Source: Chitinophaga sp. HK235 (GTDB taxonomy: Bacteria > Bacteroidota > Bacteroidia > Chitinophagales > Chitinophagaceae). From it: 64,000 nt of DNA. A model generated the notes under the pieces. That model ran no database searches, had not been told where the DNA came from, and saw nothing but the letters and a program-made list of their open reading frames with translations. Below, in pieces: positions 26,467 through 34,961 of this stretch; positions within the stretch are counted from its first letter, which is position 1, and each line of letters starts with the position of its first letter. A program made the translations under genes and the position numbers. The DNA is taken from contig NZ_CP073766.1 in the NCBI RefSeq assembly GCF_018255755.1, positions 2,542,001-2,606,000 on the forward strand, written 5' to 3'.

Positions 26467-26907
26467 TTACATTAAAATACCCCATTCCTCATCCCGCTCC
26501 GGATAATCCTTGTATTTTTCCTCTCCTCCCCTGTCTTTCCAGTCGGAATCGATCACCAGTTTGGAACTGATACCACCACGGGGATTACAGATCAGCGTCA
26601 CCCTCAAACGGTCGGGCTCATACACCTCCATCATATGGTCGTACATGATATTGATCAACCGCTCATAAGATACGATGATGTCGCGCAGATGGTACACATA
26701 CTGTTTGAGCGACTTCAGCTCAATGATTTTGCCCTTAGGATAAAAAGTAATGTACAGCTTGGCGAAGTCGGGCTGCTCATGTACCCCGAGGAAAGTGAAC
26801 TCCGGCACTTTAATCTTCATTTCATACTTCTCCCTGGACGGGTTGGGTAATGCCTTCAGGATAGTCAGATCTATCTGCTGATAGAGCTTTTTGATCATGG
26901 TGGTCAT
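26467..26907 (-). CDS. QueF-like T-fold protein lacking the catalytic cysteine
   Basis: The 146-residue protein aligns by eye with QueF (preQ0 reductase): VPEFTFLGVHEQPDFA matches the FTSLCP-TGQPDFA core, and ELKSLKQYVYHLRD matches the ESKSLKLYLFSFRN signature. PRGGIS is also conserved. The catalytic Cys of QueF is absent: the aligned position is Gly41, with one residue deleted, and the neighbouring His of the FHED motif is Tyr81. The Asp (Asp47) and substrate-binding Glu (Glu82) are kept. The only cysteine is Cys107. Standard QueF reduces 7-cyano-7-deazaguanine to preQ1 with NADPH. No other queuosine gene is near. It may be inactive, a scaffold, or perform a different reaction. Confidence 0.7.
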   Translation of the reverse strand: MTTMIKKLYQQIDLTILKALPNPSREKYEMKIKVPEFTFLGVHEQPDFAKLYITFYPKGKIIELKSLKQYVYHLRDIIVSYERLINIMYDHMMEVYEPDRLRVTLICNPRGGISSKLVIDSDWKDRGGEEKYKDYPERDEEWGILM

Positions 26908-26954
26908 AAATGGTTGATTAAGCTGATTTAAAGTTAATAAGGTTCCGTATCATT

Positions 26955-27800
26955 TTAAATACTTGCCAGTATACTGTCGAACACCTGTACGGGTTTACCA
27001 CAGCCAGGGCATGAGCAGGTGCCGAACAGGTATGACCAGCGTTCCATGAGTGAAGTCATTTTCAGCTGTGCCGCATAATGATAGCCCCAGTTACGCATAT
27101 TCGTGTCCGTTATGGTGCCGTCCCAGGCAGGCACTTTTTCCGGATGGGGTACGATGACCTGCCCTTGCTGGTCTTTATGGAATACAGGGTCCTGGGTGTA
27201 TACCCTGAGCTGGTTGCCATCCGGCCATATATAACTCTCCTTGTTACAGGCAGCGCAAATACCTATATATTCATCTCCGCTTTCATACCGGATACAGAAG
27301 CGGGCAAAAGCGCGCTGGTCATAAGCTACCGCGATTGCAGCCAGAAAATAATTACGGTCCGTCTCCTCCTCCATATGTTGGTGTGCAGTCGGCAGCAAAG
27401 CGATACCCAGCACAGGCAGGCGTTGCAAGGCTTGTATATAGGCATTATAAATATCCCGGACCTGAGCCGGCGGAATAGCCGTATTATGGCTGAATTCGGC
27501 AGGAATAGTGTCTGGCACCGGGGCATTGCCATCTTCAGAGATCAGTACCGCCAGGCTTCCCAGCATTCCTATCTGTAAGGCGGGATCCGGGAGACCGGCA
27601 GCCAGGTCTATCAGATAGGGGACCGCGGCAAAAGTGTTTTCATACAAGGTATTCTGATGGTAAATCCTTTCCCAGATGATTTCATCCAGCAGGTCATCAG
27701 ACCAGTCTTTCTTTAGTAGGGCCAATGCTTCGGGTAATGTGTCGTCTATTCCGTAAGGGCCATTCAATTGCTGCCAGGCAGCATCATGGAGTGCTAACAT
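26955..27800 (-). CDS. Hypothetical protein, HEAT-like N-terminus and zinc-binding cysteines
   Basis: The ATG at 27800 gives 281 residues; a GTG five codons upstream is less likely. The N-terminal half is helical and resembles HEAT-like repeats (WERIYHQNTLYENTFAAVPYL). The C-terminal half carries two cysteine pairs, Cys182/Cys185 (CAAC) and Cys264/Cys267 (CSCPGC), that could bind one zinc between them. No signal peptide is seen, so it is probably cytoplasmic. Similar HEAT-like proteins are often listed as hypothetical or immunity-like; the role is unknown. It sits between the QueF-like gene and the first sigma factor gene. Confidence 0.55.
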   Translation of the reverse strand: MLALHDAAWQQLNGPYGIDDTLPEALALLKKDWSDDLLDEIIWERIYHQNTLYENTFAAVPYLIDLAAGLPDPALQIGMLGSLAVLISEDGNAPVPDTIPAEFSHNTAIPPAQVRDIYNAYIQALQRLPVLGIALLPTAHQHMEEETDRNYFLAAIAVAYDQRAFARFCIRYESGDEYIGICAACNKESYIWPDGNQLRVYTQDPVFHKDQQGQVIVPHPEKVPAWDGTITDTNMRNWGYHYAAQLKMTSLMERWSYLFGTCSCPGCGKPVQVFDSILASI

Positions 27801-27917
27801 AAAAGCAAGATACACATCTCCTTAAAAAACAGAAAAAAACGATGAACAAGCTCCGTTTTGTAAATCGCGGAGGTTGTATTATTTTCATACCATACACTTT
27901 TTATCAACACGACCTCT

Positions 27918-28508
27918 TTGGACCACGGTAATGAAAAACAATGGTTGCTCTCTGTTGCCAGCGGGGATGAACGCAGCTTCCGGCAGCTCGTGCAGCAGTA
28001 CTGGCCGCAGGTATACGGTACAGCCCTGCGGCTGACCCGTTCCCCCGAACAGGCCAAAGACCTGTCCCAGGACATCTTCCTCAAACTATGGAACAACCGT
28101 AGCAAACTTTCCGAGGTAGACAACGCCGGTACCTTCATTTATGTATGTGCCCGTAACCTGATCATGGACTTCCTTGAGAAAAAGGTATTACGTACTGACA
28201 ACCTCGATACCCTCGCCGGCCACCTGGAAGAAGATCCTTTCCGCAACGCACAGGCCACCCTCGAATACAAAGAGCTGGAATATACACTGACAAAAGCCAT
28301 CGAGCACCTGCCCTCCAAAGTGAAAGAGGTGTTTATCCTTCACCGGTTCAAGGGATTAAGCCATCCGCAGATAGCCCAACAACTGAATATCTCCGTAGTG
28401 AGTTCACAGACCTATATTGTAAGAGCCCTCCGGAGTATCCGGGAATACCTCGAACGCCATCCGAAACGGATTTTCACATTGCTCGTGCTGCTGACCGCTT
28501 TTTTTTAA
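27918..28508 (+). CDS. ECF sigma-70 factor, first PUL-like locus
   Basis: This 196-residue protein has region 2 (DLSQDIFLKLWNNRSKLSE) and region 4 (LPSKVKEVFILHRFKGLSHPQIAQQL), typical of the Bacteroidota FecI-like sigma factors. No ATG is available in frame upstream, so the start is TTG at 27918. The C-terminal tail (RIFTLLVLLTAFF) is markedly hydrophobic. It probably directs transcription of the SusC/SusD operon and is held by the FecR protein encoded 87 bp downstream, whose release is triggered through the STN domain of SusC. Confidence 0.88.
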   Translation: MDHGNEKQWLLSVASGDERSFRQLVQQYWPQVYGTALRLTRSPEQAKDLSQDIFLKLWNNRSKLSEVDNAGTFIYVCARNLIMDFLEKKVLRTDNLDTLAGHLEEDPFRNAQATLEYKELEYTLTKAIEHLPSKVKEVFILHRFKGLSHPQIAQQLNISVVSSQTYIVRALRSIREYLERHPKRIFTLLVLLTAFF

Positions 28509-28595
28509 TTTTTTTTCCGTTGACTGTCTTACCCTCCTTTTGTTTTCCGTCCTTATAACAAAGAGGAAAACTGATGACCTTAAACCAGCATCCGC

Positions 28596-29789
28596 ATGTC
28601 CGACCAATTATTTGAAACGCTGTTCAAAGATTATATGAACGGAACGCTCGGTGCGTCGGGGCTACAGCAGTTCCGGCAGATGGCCCGCGACCGGAAGAAC
28701 AGACTCCTGCTCTCCCGCTTGCTGGAAGAAGCATTCAGTAACCCCACCTACGCAGAAGCAGCAGATTACGACGCCAGCGAGATGGCCGCCGAAATTCTAC
28801 TCAAAGCCCGGCAACAGGATCAGGTATTATCCCTGCTCCCACCAACCCGCAAACCACCCGTGTTCAGACCCTGGTTTAAATACGCCGCAGCAGCAGCCCT
28901 TTTCGGTTGCCTGGTAGCAGGCACCTGGAAATTCACCGGTAAAAGGCATCCCGCCAGACAAGTGCTGGCCACCAACCAACCCGCCATTCCCGGAAAAGCA
29001 CATCCCATCCTGATACTCGGCGACGGCTCCAGCATATCACTGGACAGCGTATCCAACGGCACCATCACACAACAGGGAGGCTCCCGCATCGTAAAGCTCT
29101 CAAACGGACAAGTAGCCTATCAGCCTGCATCCACCGCTAACGGCAGCACCGTCTACAACACCATGCAAACACCGCATGGCTGTATGTATCAGCTCACCCT
29201 GCCCGATGGATCCCACGTATGGCTTAACGCTGCATCCTCCATCCGCTACCCCACCACCTTTCCTGCCAACAGCCGCCAGGTAGCGGTAACCGGAGAAGCC
29301 TACTTCGATATTGCCAAAGATGAACACAAACCCTTTACCGTCACCGCCAACGGCATACAGATACAAGTACTCGGCACCGCCTTCAACGTAATGGCATACC
29401 CCGATGAAAACACACTACAGACGACCCTCATACAAGGCGCCATTAATATCAACACCAGCAAAACCAGACAGCTGCTGCAGCCCGGCGAACAAGCCTCCAT
29501 CGGCCATACCACCGGACAACTCAGCATCACCCGGCCCAACCTCGACGAAGTACTCAGCTGGAAAAACGGTGAATTCTATTTCCGCGATACCAACATAAAA
29601 ACCATCATGCGGCAGGTAGCCCGCTGGTATAATGTAGAAGTACAATATGAAGGCGATATGACAGGCCTCTCCCTCTCCGGCATCATCTCCCGGAACGGAG
29701 ACATCCAACAGCTGCTGAAAGCACTGGAGCTGACAAAAATCGTTCGCTTCCGTATGAAGGATCGAATCATTTTCGTCTCCCAGGGCTGA
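28596..29789 (+). CDS. FecR-type anti-sigma factor, first locus
   Basis: The 397-residue protein has an N-terminal sigma-binding segment (about 1-85), one membrane span (about 93-110, AAAAALFGCLVAGTW), a periplasmic FecR domain (about 160-285, MYQLTLPDGSHVWLNAASS) and a C-terminal DUF4974 domain. It is an inner-membrane protein that holds the sigma factor and receives the signal from the SusC STN domain. The final codons (Ser-Gln-Gly-stop) lie within the left hairpin of the adjacent repeat element, so the element supplies the stop codon. The DUF4974 end is otherwise of normal length. Confidence 0.92.
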   Translation: MSDQLFETLFKDYMNGTLGASGLQQFRQMARDRKNRLLLSRLLEEAFSNPTYAEAADYDASEMAAEILLKARQQDQVLSLLPPTRKPPVFRPWFKYAAAAALFGCLVAGTWKFTGKRHPARQVLATNQPAIPGKAHPILILGDGSSISLDSVSNGTITQQGGSRIVKLSNGQVAYQPASTANGSTVYNTMQTPHGCMYQLTLPDGSHVWLNAASSIRYPTTFPANSRQVAVTGEAYFDIAKDEHKPFTVTANGIQIQVLGTAFNVMAYPDENTLQTTLIQGAININTSKTRQLLQPGEQASIGHTTGQLSITRPNLDEVLSWKNGEFYFRDTNIKTIMRQVARWYNVEVQYEGDMTGLSLSGIISRNGDIQQLLKALELTKIVRFRMKDRIIFVSQG

Positions 29790-29809
29790 AGCCCTGGGCT
29801 ATATTTGTT
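29778..29809 (+). repeat. Left 32-bp inverted repeat arm
   Basis: The arm contains the hairpin CCCAGGGCTGAAGCCCTGGG, with TGA of fecR within it, followed by CTATATTTGTT. It pairs with the right arm with one mismatch. Confidence 0.85.
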
Positions 29810-29820
29810 ACAGATAGGAC

Positions 29821-30100
29821 GAAGGCTTTGGAATAAACTAAACTAATAGTATAAAACAACATATATAGATATGATGAAGGGTTTTGAATAAACTAGACTA
29901 ATAGTATAAAACAACATATATAGATATGATGAAGTTTTTTGAATACACTAAAACAATAGTATAAAACAACGTAGTAAGCTTTTCTAAAAATCAACTAAAG
30001 AAAAAAATATTATAGAATGAAGGCTATTGGATACACAAAACAATAGTATAAAACAACATAGTAACCTTTTCTAAAATCAGCTAAAGAAGAAAAAACACCA
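29821..30100. repeat. Four imperfect direct repeats inside the element
   Basis: Units begin at 29821, 29876, 29931 and 30019, each with GAAG. The first two are 55 bp and nearly identical, ending in ATATATAGATATGAT. The last two share a different longer tail with GTAA-CTTTTCTAAAA. The core AATAGTATAAAACAAC is present in all four. Confidence 0.8.
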
Positions 30101-30114
30101 CCGTCTTACCCTTC

Positions 30115-30146
30115 AACAAATATAGCCCAGGGCTTTAGCCCTGGGA
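30115..30146 (-). repeat. Right 32-bp inverted repeat arm
   Basis: The arm reads AACAAATATAG followed by the hairpin CCCAGGGCT-TT-AGCCCTGGG. It ends 7 bp before the start of susC. Confidence 0.85.
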
Positions 30147-30153
30147 CTGGAAT

Positions 30154-33100
30154 ATGATTGCTTTAAAATCCACGAATAACAATATGAAATTCCTTACCAC
30201 GTGTATTCCCATTGCTGTAAGAAGACAGCCATTACGGGTGATGCTGACCTTTACACTGCTGCTGGCAGGCGCTCCTGGTTTCGCCCAGAAAGTGACCGTA
30301 GCTTTAAAAAATGTGCCGCTGGAAAAAGTCTTTTCTGCATTAAAACAACAGACCGGCTATTCTTTTATCTGGCGCGGTGAACCAACGGACGCGTTAAAAA
30401 ATGTATCACTGGAATGTAAGGATGCGCCACTGGAACAGGTGCTGAAACCCTTCCTGGACAGGCTTTCCCTGACCTATCAGCTCTCAGATAAAATCGTGGT
30501 GGTAACCCGCAAGGAAAACAATCCGCCACCAGTAACAGATCCTGTACAGGCAACCCGCCTGCCTGTTTCCGGCAAGATCACAGATGACAAAGGATTTCCG
30601 CTGCCGGGTGTCAGTATCCGGATAAAGGGCACTACCATCGGCGTTACTACAGATGCGCAGGGAAACTATATGCTGAATGTGCCGGGATACAACAGTGTGC
30701 TGCAATGCTCTTCTGTTGGCTTTGAGCCAAAAGAAGTGGCTATCAACGGACAACAGACACTGTATATCACGCTGCAACAAAAGAGCGCTTCCCTGAATGA
30801 CCTGGTGGTAGTGGGATACGGCACCCAGCAGAAAAAAAATCTGACGTCCTCCGTTTCTTCCATCAAAGGCAGCGAACTCACCGGCGTAGCCGTCACCAAC
30901 CTCGATGCTGCCCTGCAGGGCAAAGCTCCCGGCGTACAGGTAGTACAGAACTCCGGTGCCCCCGGCGACGAAACGTATATCCGTATCCGTGGTAACGGCT
31001 CCCTTTTCGGTGAGAACCGCCCCCTGTACGTGATCGACGGGGTGCCTATGAGCAATCTGCCTGCAGCACAATATGGCATCTCCGGTGATGGTCAGCGTAT
31101 CACCGCCACCAACAATATTAATCCCAACGACATACAATCGGTTGAAATACTAAAGGACGCTGCCGCAGCAGCCATCTACGGCTCCCGTGGCGCCAACGGC
31201 GTAATCCTCATCACTACCAAAAGAGGAGCAGAAGGCAAATCACGCTTCAATTTCAGCATGTACACCGGCGTTGCCGATGTACCCAAAAGACTGCCGCTCC
31301 TGAATGGTGACCAGTTTGTGGACCTGTTCAACGAATCCCGCACCAATGCCGGACTCCCGCCAGATCCCGCCATTGTTAAAACAGGCAGGAATACTGACTG
31401 GCAGAACGCCATCTTCCGCGCTGCACCGGTATCCAACTACAACCTCTCCATTTCCGGCGGCAGCCCTAAAACTTCCCACTACGTATCTGTGGGTTATCTC
31501 GATCAGACCGGCACCGTTGCAGGTGTACAGCATTTTAAGCGGTTCAACGGCCGTGTCAACTTTGACTTTGCCGCCACCGACAAAATCAAAATCGGTGTGA
31601 ACCTCACCGGCGTACACTCCATCAACAACCGTATGGACAACAGCTTCTCCGGCCAATCCGTACTGGCCCTCGCACTGATAGAAAATCCCAACGATCCTAT
31701 CTATAACTCCAATGGCACCTACTATGCGGATCCCAACCGGCGCTGGACCAGCCCGGTGATGATCGCCCATTCACTACGGTTCCAGTCGGTAGTAGATAGC
31801 TATATCGGCAACCTGTTCGGTGAGTACACTATCTTACCCGGACTGAAATTCAGGACCAGCTTCGGTTTTGATAATCAGCAGGTGACCGATGACCGTTACC
31901 AGTCCAAACAGGTCAACAACCAGTCTGCCGCCACCGGCTTTGTATCCGTCTTCTCTCAGTTCCTGTGGGTCAATGAAAATACCCTTTCGTATACCCCTGC
32001 CCTCAAAGGCAAACACCACCTGAGTGTGCTGCTGGGGCAAAGCGCACAGGAGGCTACCGTGCGCAGAATAGGTGTTTCCGGTAATACCAACTCCACTGAT
32101 ATCATTCAGGCCGTGACTGGCTTTACCAACCTTTTCTCTCCGCTGGACTATCGTTCGCAATGGGGACTGGTCTCTTATTTTGGCAGAGCGAGTTACAACT
32201 ACGATGACCGCTATCTGCTGGAAGGTGTGGTTCGTACAGACGGATCTTCCCGTTTTGGTGCCAATAAAAAATATGGCTTCTTTCCTTCCGTATCAGCAGG
32301 GTGGCGTATCATTAACGAGCGCTTCATGAGAGACCAGCATTTCTTCAACGATCTGAAACTGCGTGCCAGTATAGGCGTTACCGGTAATAATGAAGGACTG
32401 GGCAACGACTTCCCATCCCTCGCCACCTATTCTACCGGATACAACTACGGTGCCTCCGCCGGCATTGCCCCCACTTCCCTCTCCAACCGCGACCTGAGCT
32501 GGGAAGCCACCACCGCAACCAACCTGGGTCTGGATGTCAGTTTCCTCAACAACCGGATTAACATCACCGTAGATGCCTACCGCAAAATCACCAACCGGCT
32601 CATCTTTAAACTGGAACTGCCCTATACCTCCGGCTTTAACCGTACCAATGGCGCCAATATCGGACAGCTGATGAATAAAGGTCTTGAGATAGGCATCAAT
32701 ACAGACAATATCCGGGGTAAGTTCACCTGGAACACCAACTTCAATCTTTATTTCAACCGTAATAAAATTACCAGTCTGCCTGAAACAGTGGCCGGAGATC
32801 CTTCCAGTTCCGATTTCACGGAAAGCCTCCCCGGTTCCTTCTTTACCAGCCAGCCTACCAGCATATTCCGTGTAGGCGAGCCCGTGGGCTCCTTCTTCGG
32901 TTACCGCAACAAAGGCGTAGATCCGGCCACCGGCAATATGATCTATGATGACATCAACAAAGATGGCAGGATCACTGCGGCCGACCGCGTAATCCTTGGC
33001 AACGCCCTCCCTGACTATACCGGCGGCCTTACCAATACTTTCGGCTACAAAAGCATAGACCTCAGCTTCTTCATTTACTGGTCTTATGGCAACAAGGTAT

Positions 33101-33525
33101 ATAACCAGACCCGCAGCATGCTCGAACGTATGAGCAGCTATAATAACGGTGACGCCCGTACGCTTAACCGCTGGACTCCTGCCAATACCGCCACTGACGT
33201 GCCCAAGGCCATCTTCAACGATCCGGTGGTGCCCAACAGCCTGACCAATGGAGAGGTATCCCAACGCTTTGTAGAAGATGGTTCTTTTATCCGGATGAAA
33301 AACATCACCATCGGTTATACTTTTCCTACCGCACTACTCAGGCGTGTGCGTATCAGCAATGCCCGTGTGTATGTGAGCGGACAGAATCTCTTTTTAATCA
33401 CCCACTACTCCGGATATGATCCTGAGTCGCAGAACCAGTCTGTCAAAAACTCCCAGCTGGGCATCGACTGGGCTGTACAACCGCAGCCCCGCACCTTTAT
33501 GGCAGGGTTAAACGTGAACTTCTAA
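30154..33525 (+). CDS. SusC/RagA-type TonB-dependent receptor with STN domain, first locus
   Basis: The 1123-residue outer-membrane protein has a signal peptide (ending near GAPGFAQ), an STN domain (about 45-115, KVTVALKNVPLEKVFSAL), a CarboxypepD_reg-like domain (about 130-210, SGKITDDKGFPLPGVSI), a plug (about 215-340, LVVVGYGTQQKKNLTSSV; VEILKDAAAAAIYGSRGANG) and a large barrel. It takes up an oligomer, probably carbohydrate, with the SusD protein. The STN domain implies signalling to FecR. The ATG at 30184 is an alternative start. The gene is 7 bp from the hairpin element and 11 bp from susD. Confidence 0.93.
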   Translation: MIALKSTNNNMKFLTTCIPIAVRRQPLRVMLTFTLLLAGAPGFAQKVTVALKNVPLEKVFSALKQQTGYSFIWRGEPTDALKNVSLECKDAPLEQVLKPFLDRLSLTYQLSDKIVVVTRKENNPPPVTDPVQATRLPVSGKITDDKGFPLPGVSIRIKGTTIGVTTDAQGNYMLNVPGYNSVLQCSSVGFEPKEVAINGQQTLYITLQQKSASLNDLVVVGYGTQQKKNLTSSVSSIKGSELTGVAVTNLDAALQGKAPGVQVVQNSGAPGDETYIRIRGNGSLFGENRPLYVIDGVPMSNLPAAQYGISGDGQRITATNNINPNDIQSVEILKDAAAAAIYGSRGANGVILITTKRGAEGKSRFNFSMYTGVADVPKRLPLLNGDQFVDLFNESRTNAGLPPDPAIVKTGRNTDWQNAIFRAAPVSNYNLSISGGSPKTSHYVSVGYLDQTGTVAGVQHFKRFNGRVNFDFAATDKIKIGVNLTGVHSINNRMDNSFSGQSVLALALIENPNDPIYNSNGTYYADPNRRWTSPVMIAHSLRFQSVVDSYIGNLFGEYTILPGLKFRTSFGFDNQQVTDDRYQSKQVNNQSAATGFVSVFSQFLWVNENTLSYTPALKGKHHLSVLLGQSAQEATVRRIGVSGNTNSTDIIQAVTGFTNLFSPLDYRSQWGLVSYFGRASYNYDDRYLLEGVVRTDGSSRFGANKKYGFFPSVSAGWRIINERFMRDQHFFNDLKLRASIGVTGNNEGLGNDFPSLATYSTGYNYGASAGIAPTSLSNRDLSWEATTATNLGLDVSFLNNRINITVDAYRKITNRLIFKLELPYTSGFNRTNGANIGQLMNKGLEIGINTDNIRGKFTWNTNFNLYFNRNKITSLPETVAGDPSSSDFTESLPGSFFTSQPTSIFRVGEPVGSFFGYRNKGVDPATGNMIYDDINKDGRITAADRVILGNALPDYTGGLTNTFGYKSIDLSFFIYWSYGNKVYNQTRSMLERMSSYNNGDARTLNRWTPANTATDVPKAIFNDPVVPNSLTNGEVSQRFVEDGSFIRMKNITIGYTFPTALLRRVRISNARVYVSGQNLFLITHYSGYDPESQNQSVKNSQLGIDWAVQPQPRTFMAGLNVNF

Positions 33526-33536
33526 AGCAGTATGAC

Positions 33537-34931
33537 ATGAAAAAAACAGGACTCTTTTTTATCATCATAGCCTTCAGCGCCTGCACCAAAGTACTGGACC
33601 AGGTACCGGAATATACCATTGCAGAAGATAACTTCTGGCTTACTGCCAATGATGCGGAAAGCGCTGCCGTAGGAATATATCCTGCTGTGCAAAGTCTCTC
33701 CATGCAGTTGCCCGTAGCTTTTGATGCCGCTTCCGATGCCGCTACTGCCCTGCTGATCAACTATGCCCCCTTTAGCCAGCATGGTATTCCGGTAGACAAT
33801 GCGATAGTAGCCTCTTACTGGCAGAATAACTATACCGGTATCGGCAGGGCCAACGATCTGCTGAAACATGTGCCAGACATGAAAGACAGCCTTTTTACTG
33901 GCAACCGTAAGCAGGAGATACTGGGAGAAGCCCGTTTCCTGCGGGCCTGGTTTTATTTCAATCTGATAAAAGCCTATGGCCCTGTGCCGCTGGTGACAAC
34001 ACCTTACACTTCCTTTAATGCTGATTTCACCATAGAACGTACACCCGTCGACGTTATCTTCCGGCAGATCATTGCGGATCTTACCATTGCAGAAACATCG
34101 TTGCCTGTCAGTTACCCTACAGCAGCAGATACCAGGGGAAGGGCCACCCAGGGTGGGGCCAAAGCCCTGCTGGCCAAGGCATACCTGAGTCTGCAGCGTT
34201 ACGACTCTGCCGCTGCCAAAGCACTGGATGTGATTAACAGTCCCGTATATACGCTGGTAAGTGGCAGCACCGCCTATAACAACATGTTTACCGTCAGCGG
34301 CAAAAACAGTACAGAAGCCATTTTCGAGATACAATATGTTAGTTCTTCTGCACAGGCCAACGGCCTTTTCAGTCTGTATATCCCTGTAAATGGCATCCCT
34401 GCCGGTGTACAGCCGGGCAGTTATCAGATAGCCCCTACCGATAAAATCGTAAAAGCTTATGAGCCGGGTGATATCCGCAGAAACGCTACCCTCGGTCTCA
34501 ATACCGCTACGCCGGCGCTCAATTATGTCAGCAAATACATCCGGCTGACTAACGGCACCGAACCAGACATCATTGCGTTACGGCTGGCAGACATTATCCT
34601 CGTGAGAGCAGAAGCCCTCGACAAACTGGGCAAACATGCTGAAGCGGTGGATATGCTGAACATCATCCGCCGCAGGGCTTTCGGGTTGCCTACCACTACG
34701 TCATCCTCCTATGATTTTCCCCAGGCTGGAGAAACAGACAGCGACCTTACACTGGCTATAGAAAACGAGCGGTTTAAGGAACTGGCATTTGAAGGCCACC
34801 GTTTTTATGATCTGGTACGCACCGGCAGGGCCAATGCCGTGTTAGGCATCAATGCTGATCAGGCACTGTGGCCGATTCCGTTGCGGGAACTGGGGCGTAA
34901 TCCACGGCTGGTACAAAATCACGGTTATTAA
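33537..34931 (+). CDS. SusD/RagB-type lipoprotein, first locus
   Basis: The 464-residue protein has a signal peptide ending in a lipobox (FSAC, Cys16), followed by SusD-family TPR-like regions: an N-terminal domain including YTGIGRANDLL and the FLRAWFYFNLIKAYGPVPLV motif, and the C-terminal RLADIILVRAEALDKLG and ENERFKELAFEGHRFYDLVRTG. It is exposed on the outer surface and binds the oligomeric substrate over the SusC pore. The gene lies 11 bp downstream of susC. Confidence 0.94.
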   Translation: MKKTGLFFIIIAFSACTKVLDQVPEYTIAEDNFWLTANDAESAAVGIYPAVQSLSMQLPVAFDAASDAATALLINYAPFSQHGIPVDNAIVASYWQNNYTGIGRANDLLKHVPDMKDSLFTGNRKQEILGEARFLRAWFYFNLIKAYGPVPLVTTPYTSFNADFTIERTPVDVIFRQIIADLTIAETSLPVSYPTAADTRGRATQGGAKALLAKAYLSLQRYDSAAAKALDVINSPVYTLVSGSTAYNNMFTVSGKNSTEAIFEIQYVSSSAQANGLFSLYIPVNGIPAGVQPGSYQIAPTDKIVKAYEPGDIRRNATLGLNTATPALNYVSKYIRLTNGTEPDIIALRLADIILVRAEALDKLGKHAEAVDMLNIIRRRAFGLPTTTSSSYDFPQAGETDSDLTLAIENERFKELAFEGHRFYDLVRTGRANAVLGINADQALWPIPLRELGRNPRLVQNHGY

Positions 34932-34961
34932 TATTTTTCTTTTCACCTCAACCCAAACACC

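Larger units (their letters stand above)
29778..30146. mobile_element. Hairpin-ended 369-bp element (REP/MITE-like)
   Basis: The ends are 32-bp inverted repeats (29778-29809 and 30115-30146), matching at 31 of 32 positions. Each end contains a hairpin: CCCAGGGCT, a two-base loop, AGCCCTGGG. This resembles the REP-type hairpins mobilised by RAYT/IS200-like transposases, which leave no target duplication; none is seen here. The interior is AT-rich and contains tandem repeats but no transposase gene, so it would be non-autonomous. It sits between fecR and susC, with its left end forming the fecR stop. An alternative is a host regulatory repeat that forms an RNA hairpin. Confidence 0.6.

Noticed and set aside
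29778..30146. CRISPR array
   Set aside because: The repeat units are adjacent rather than separated by unique spacers, and no cas gene is present.
32293..33264. Open frame of 323 codons opposite the first susC gene
   Set aside because: It shadows the barrel of SusC; the Gly/Val-rich translation is typical of antisense reading.
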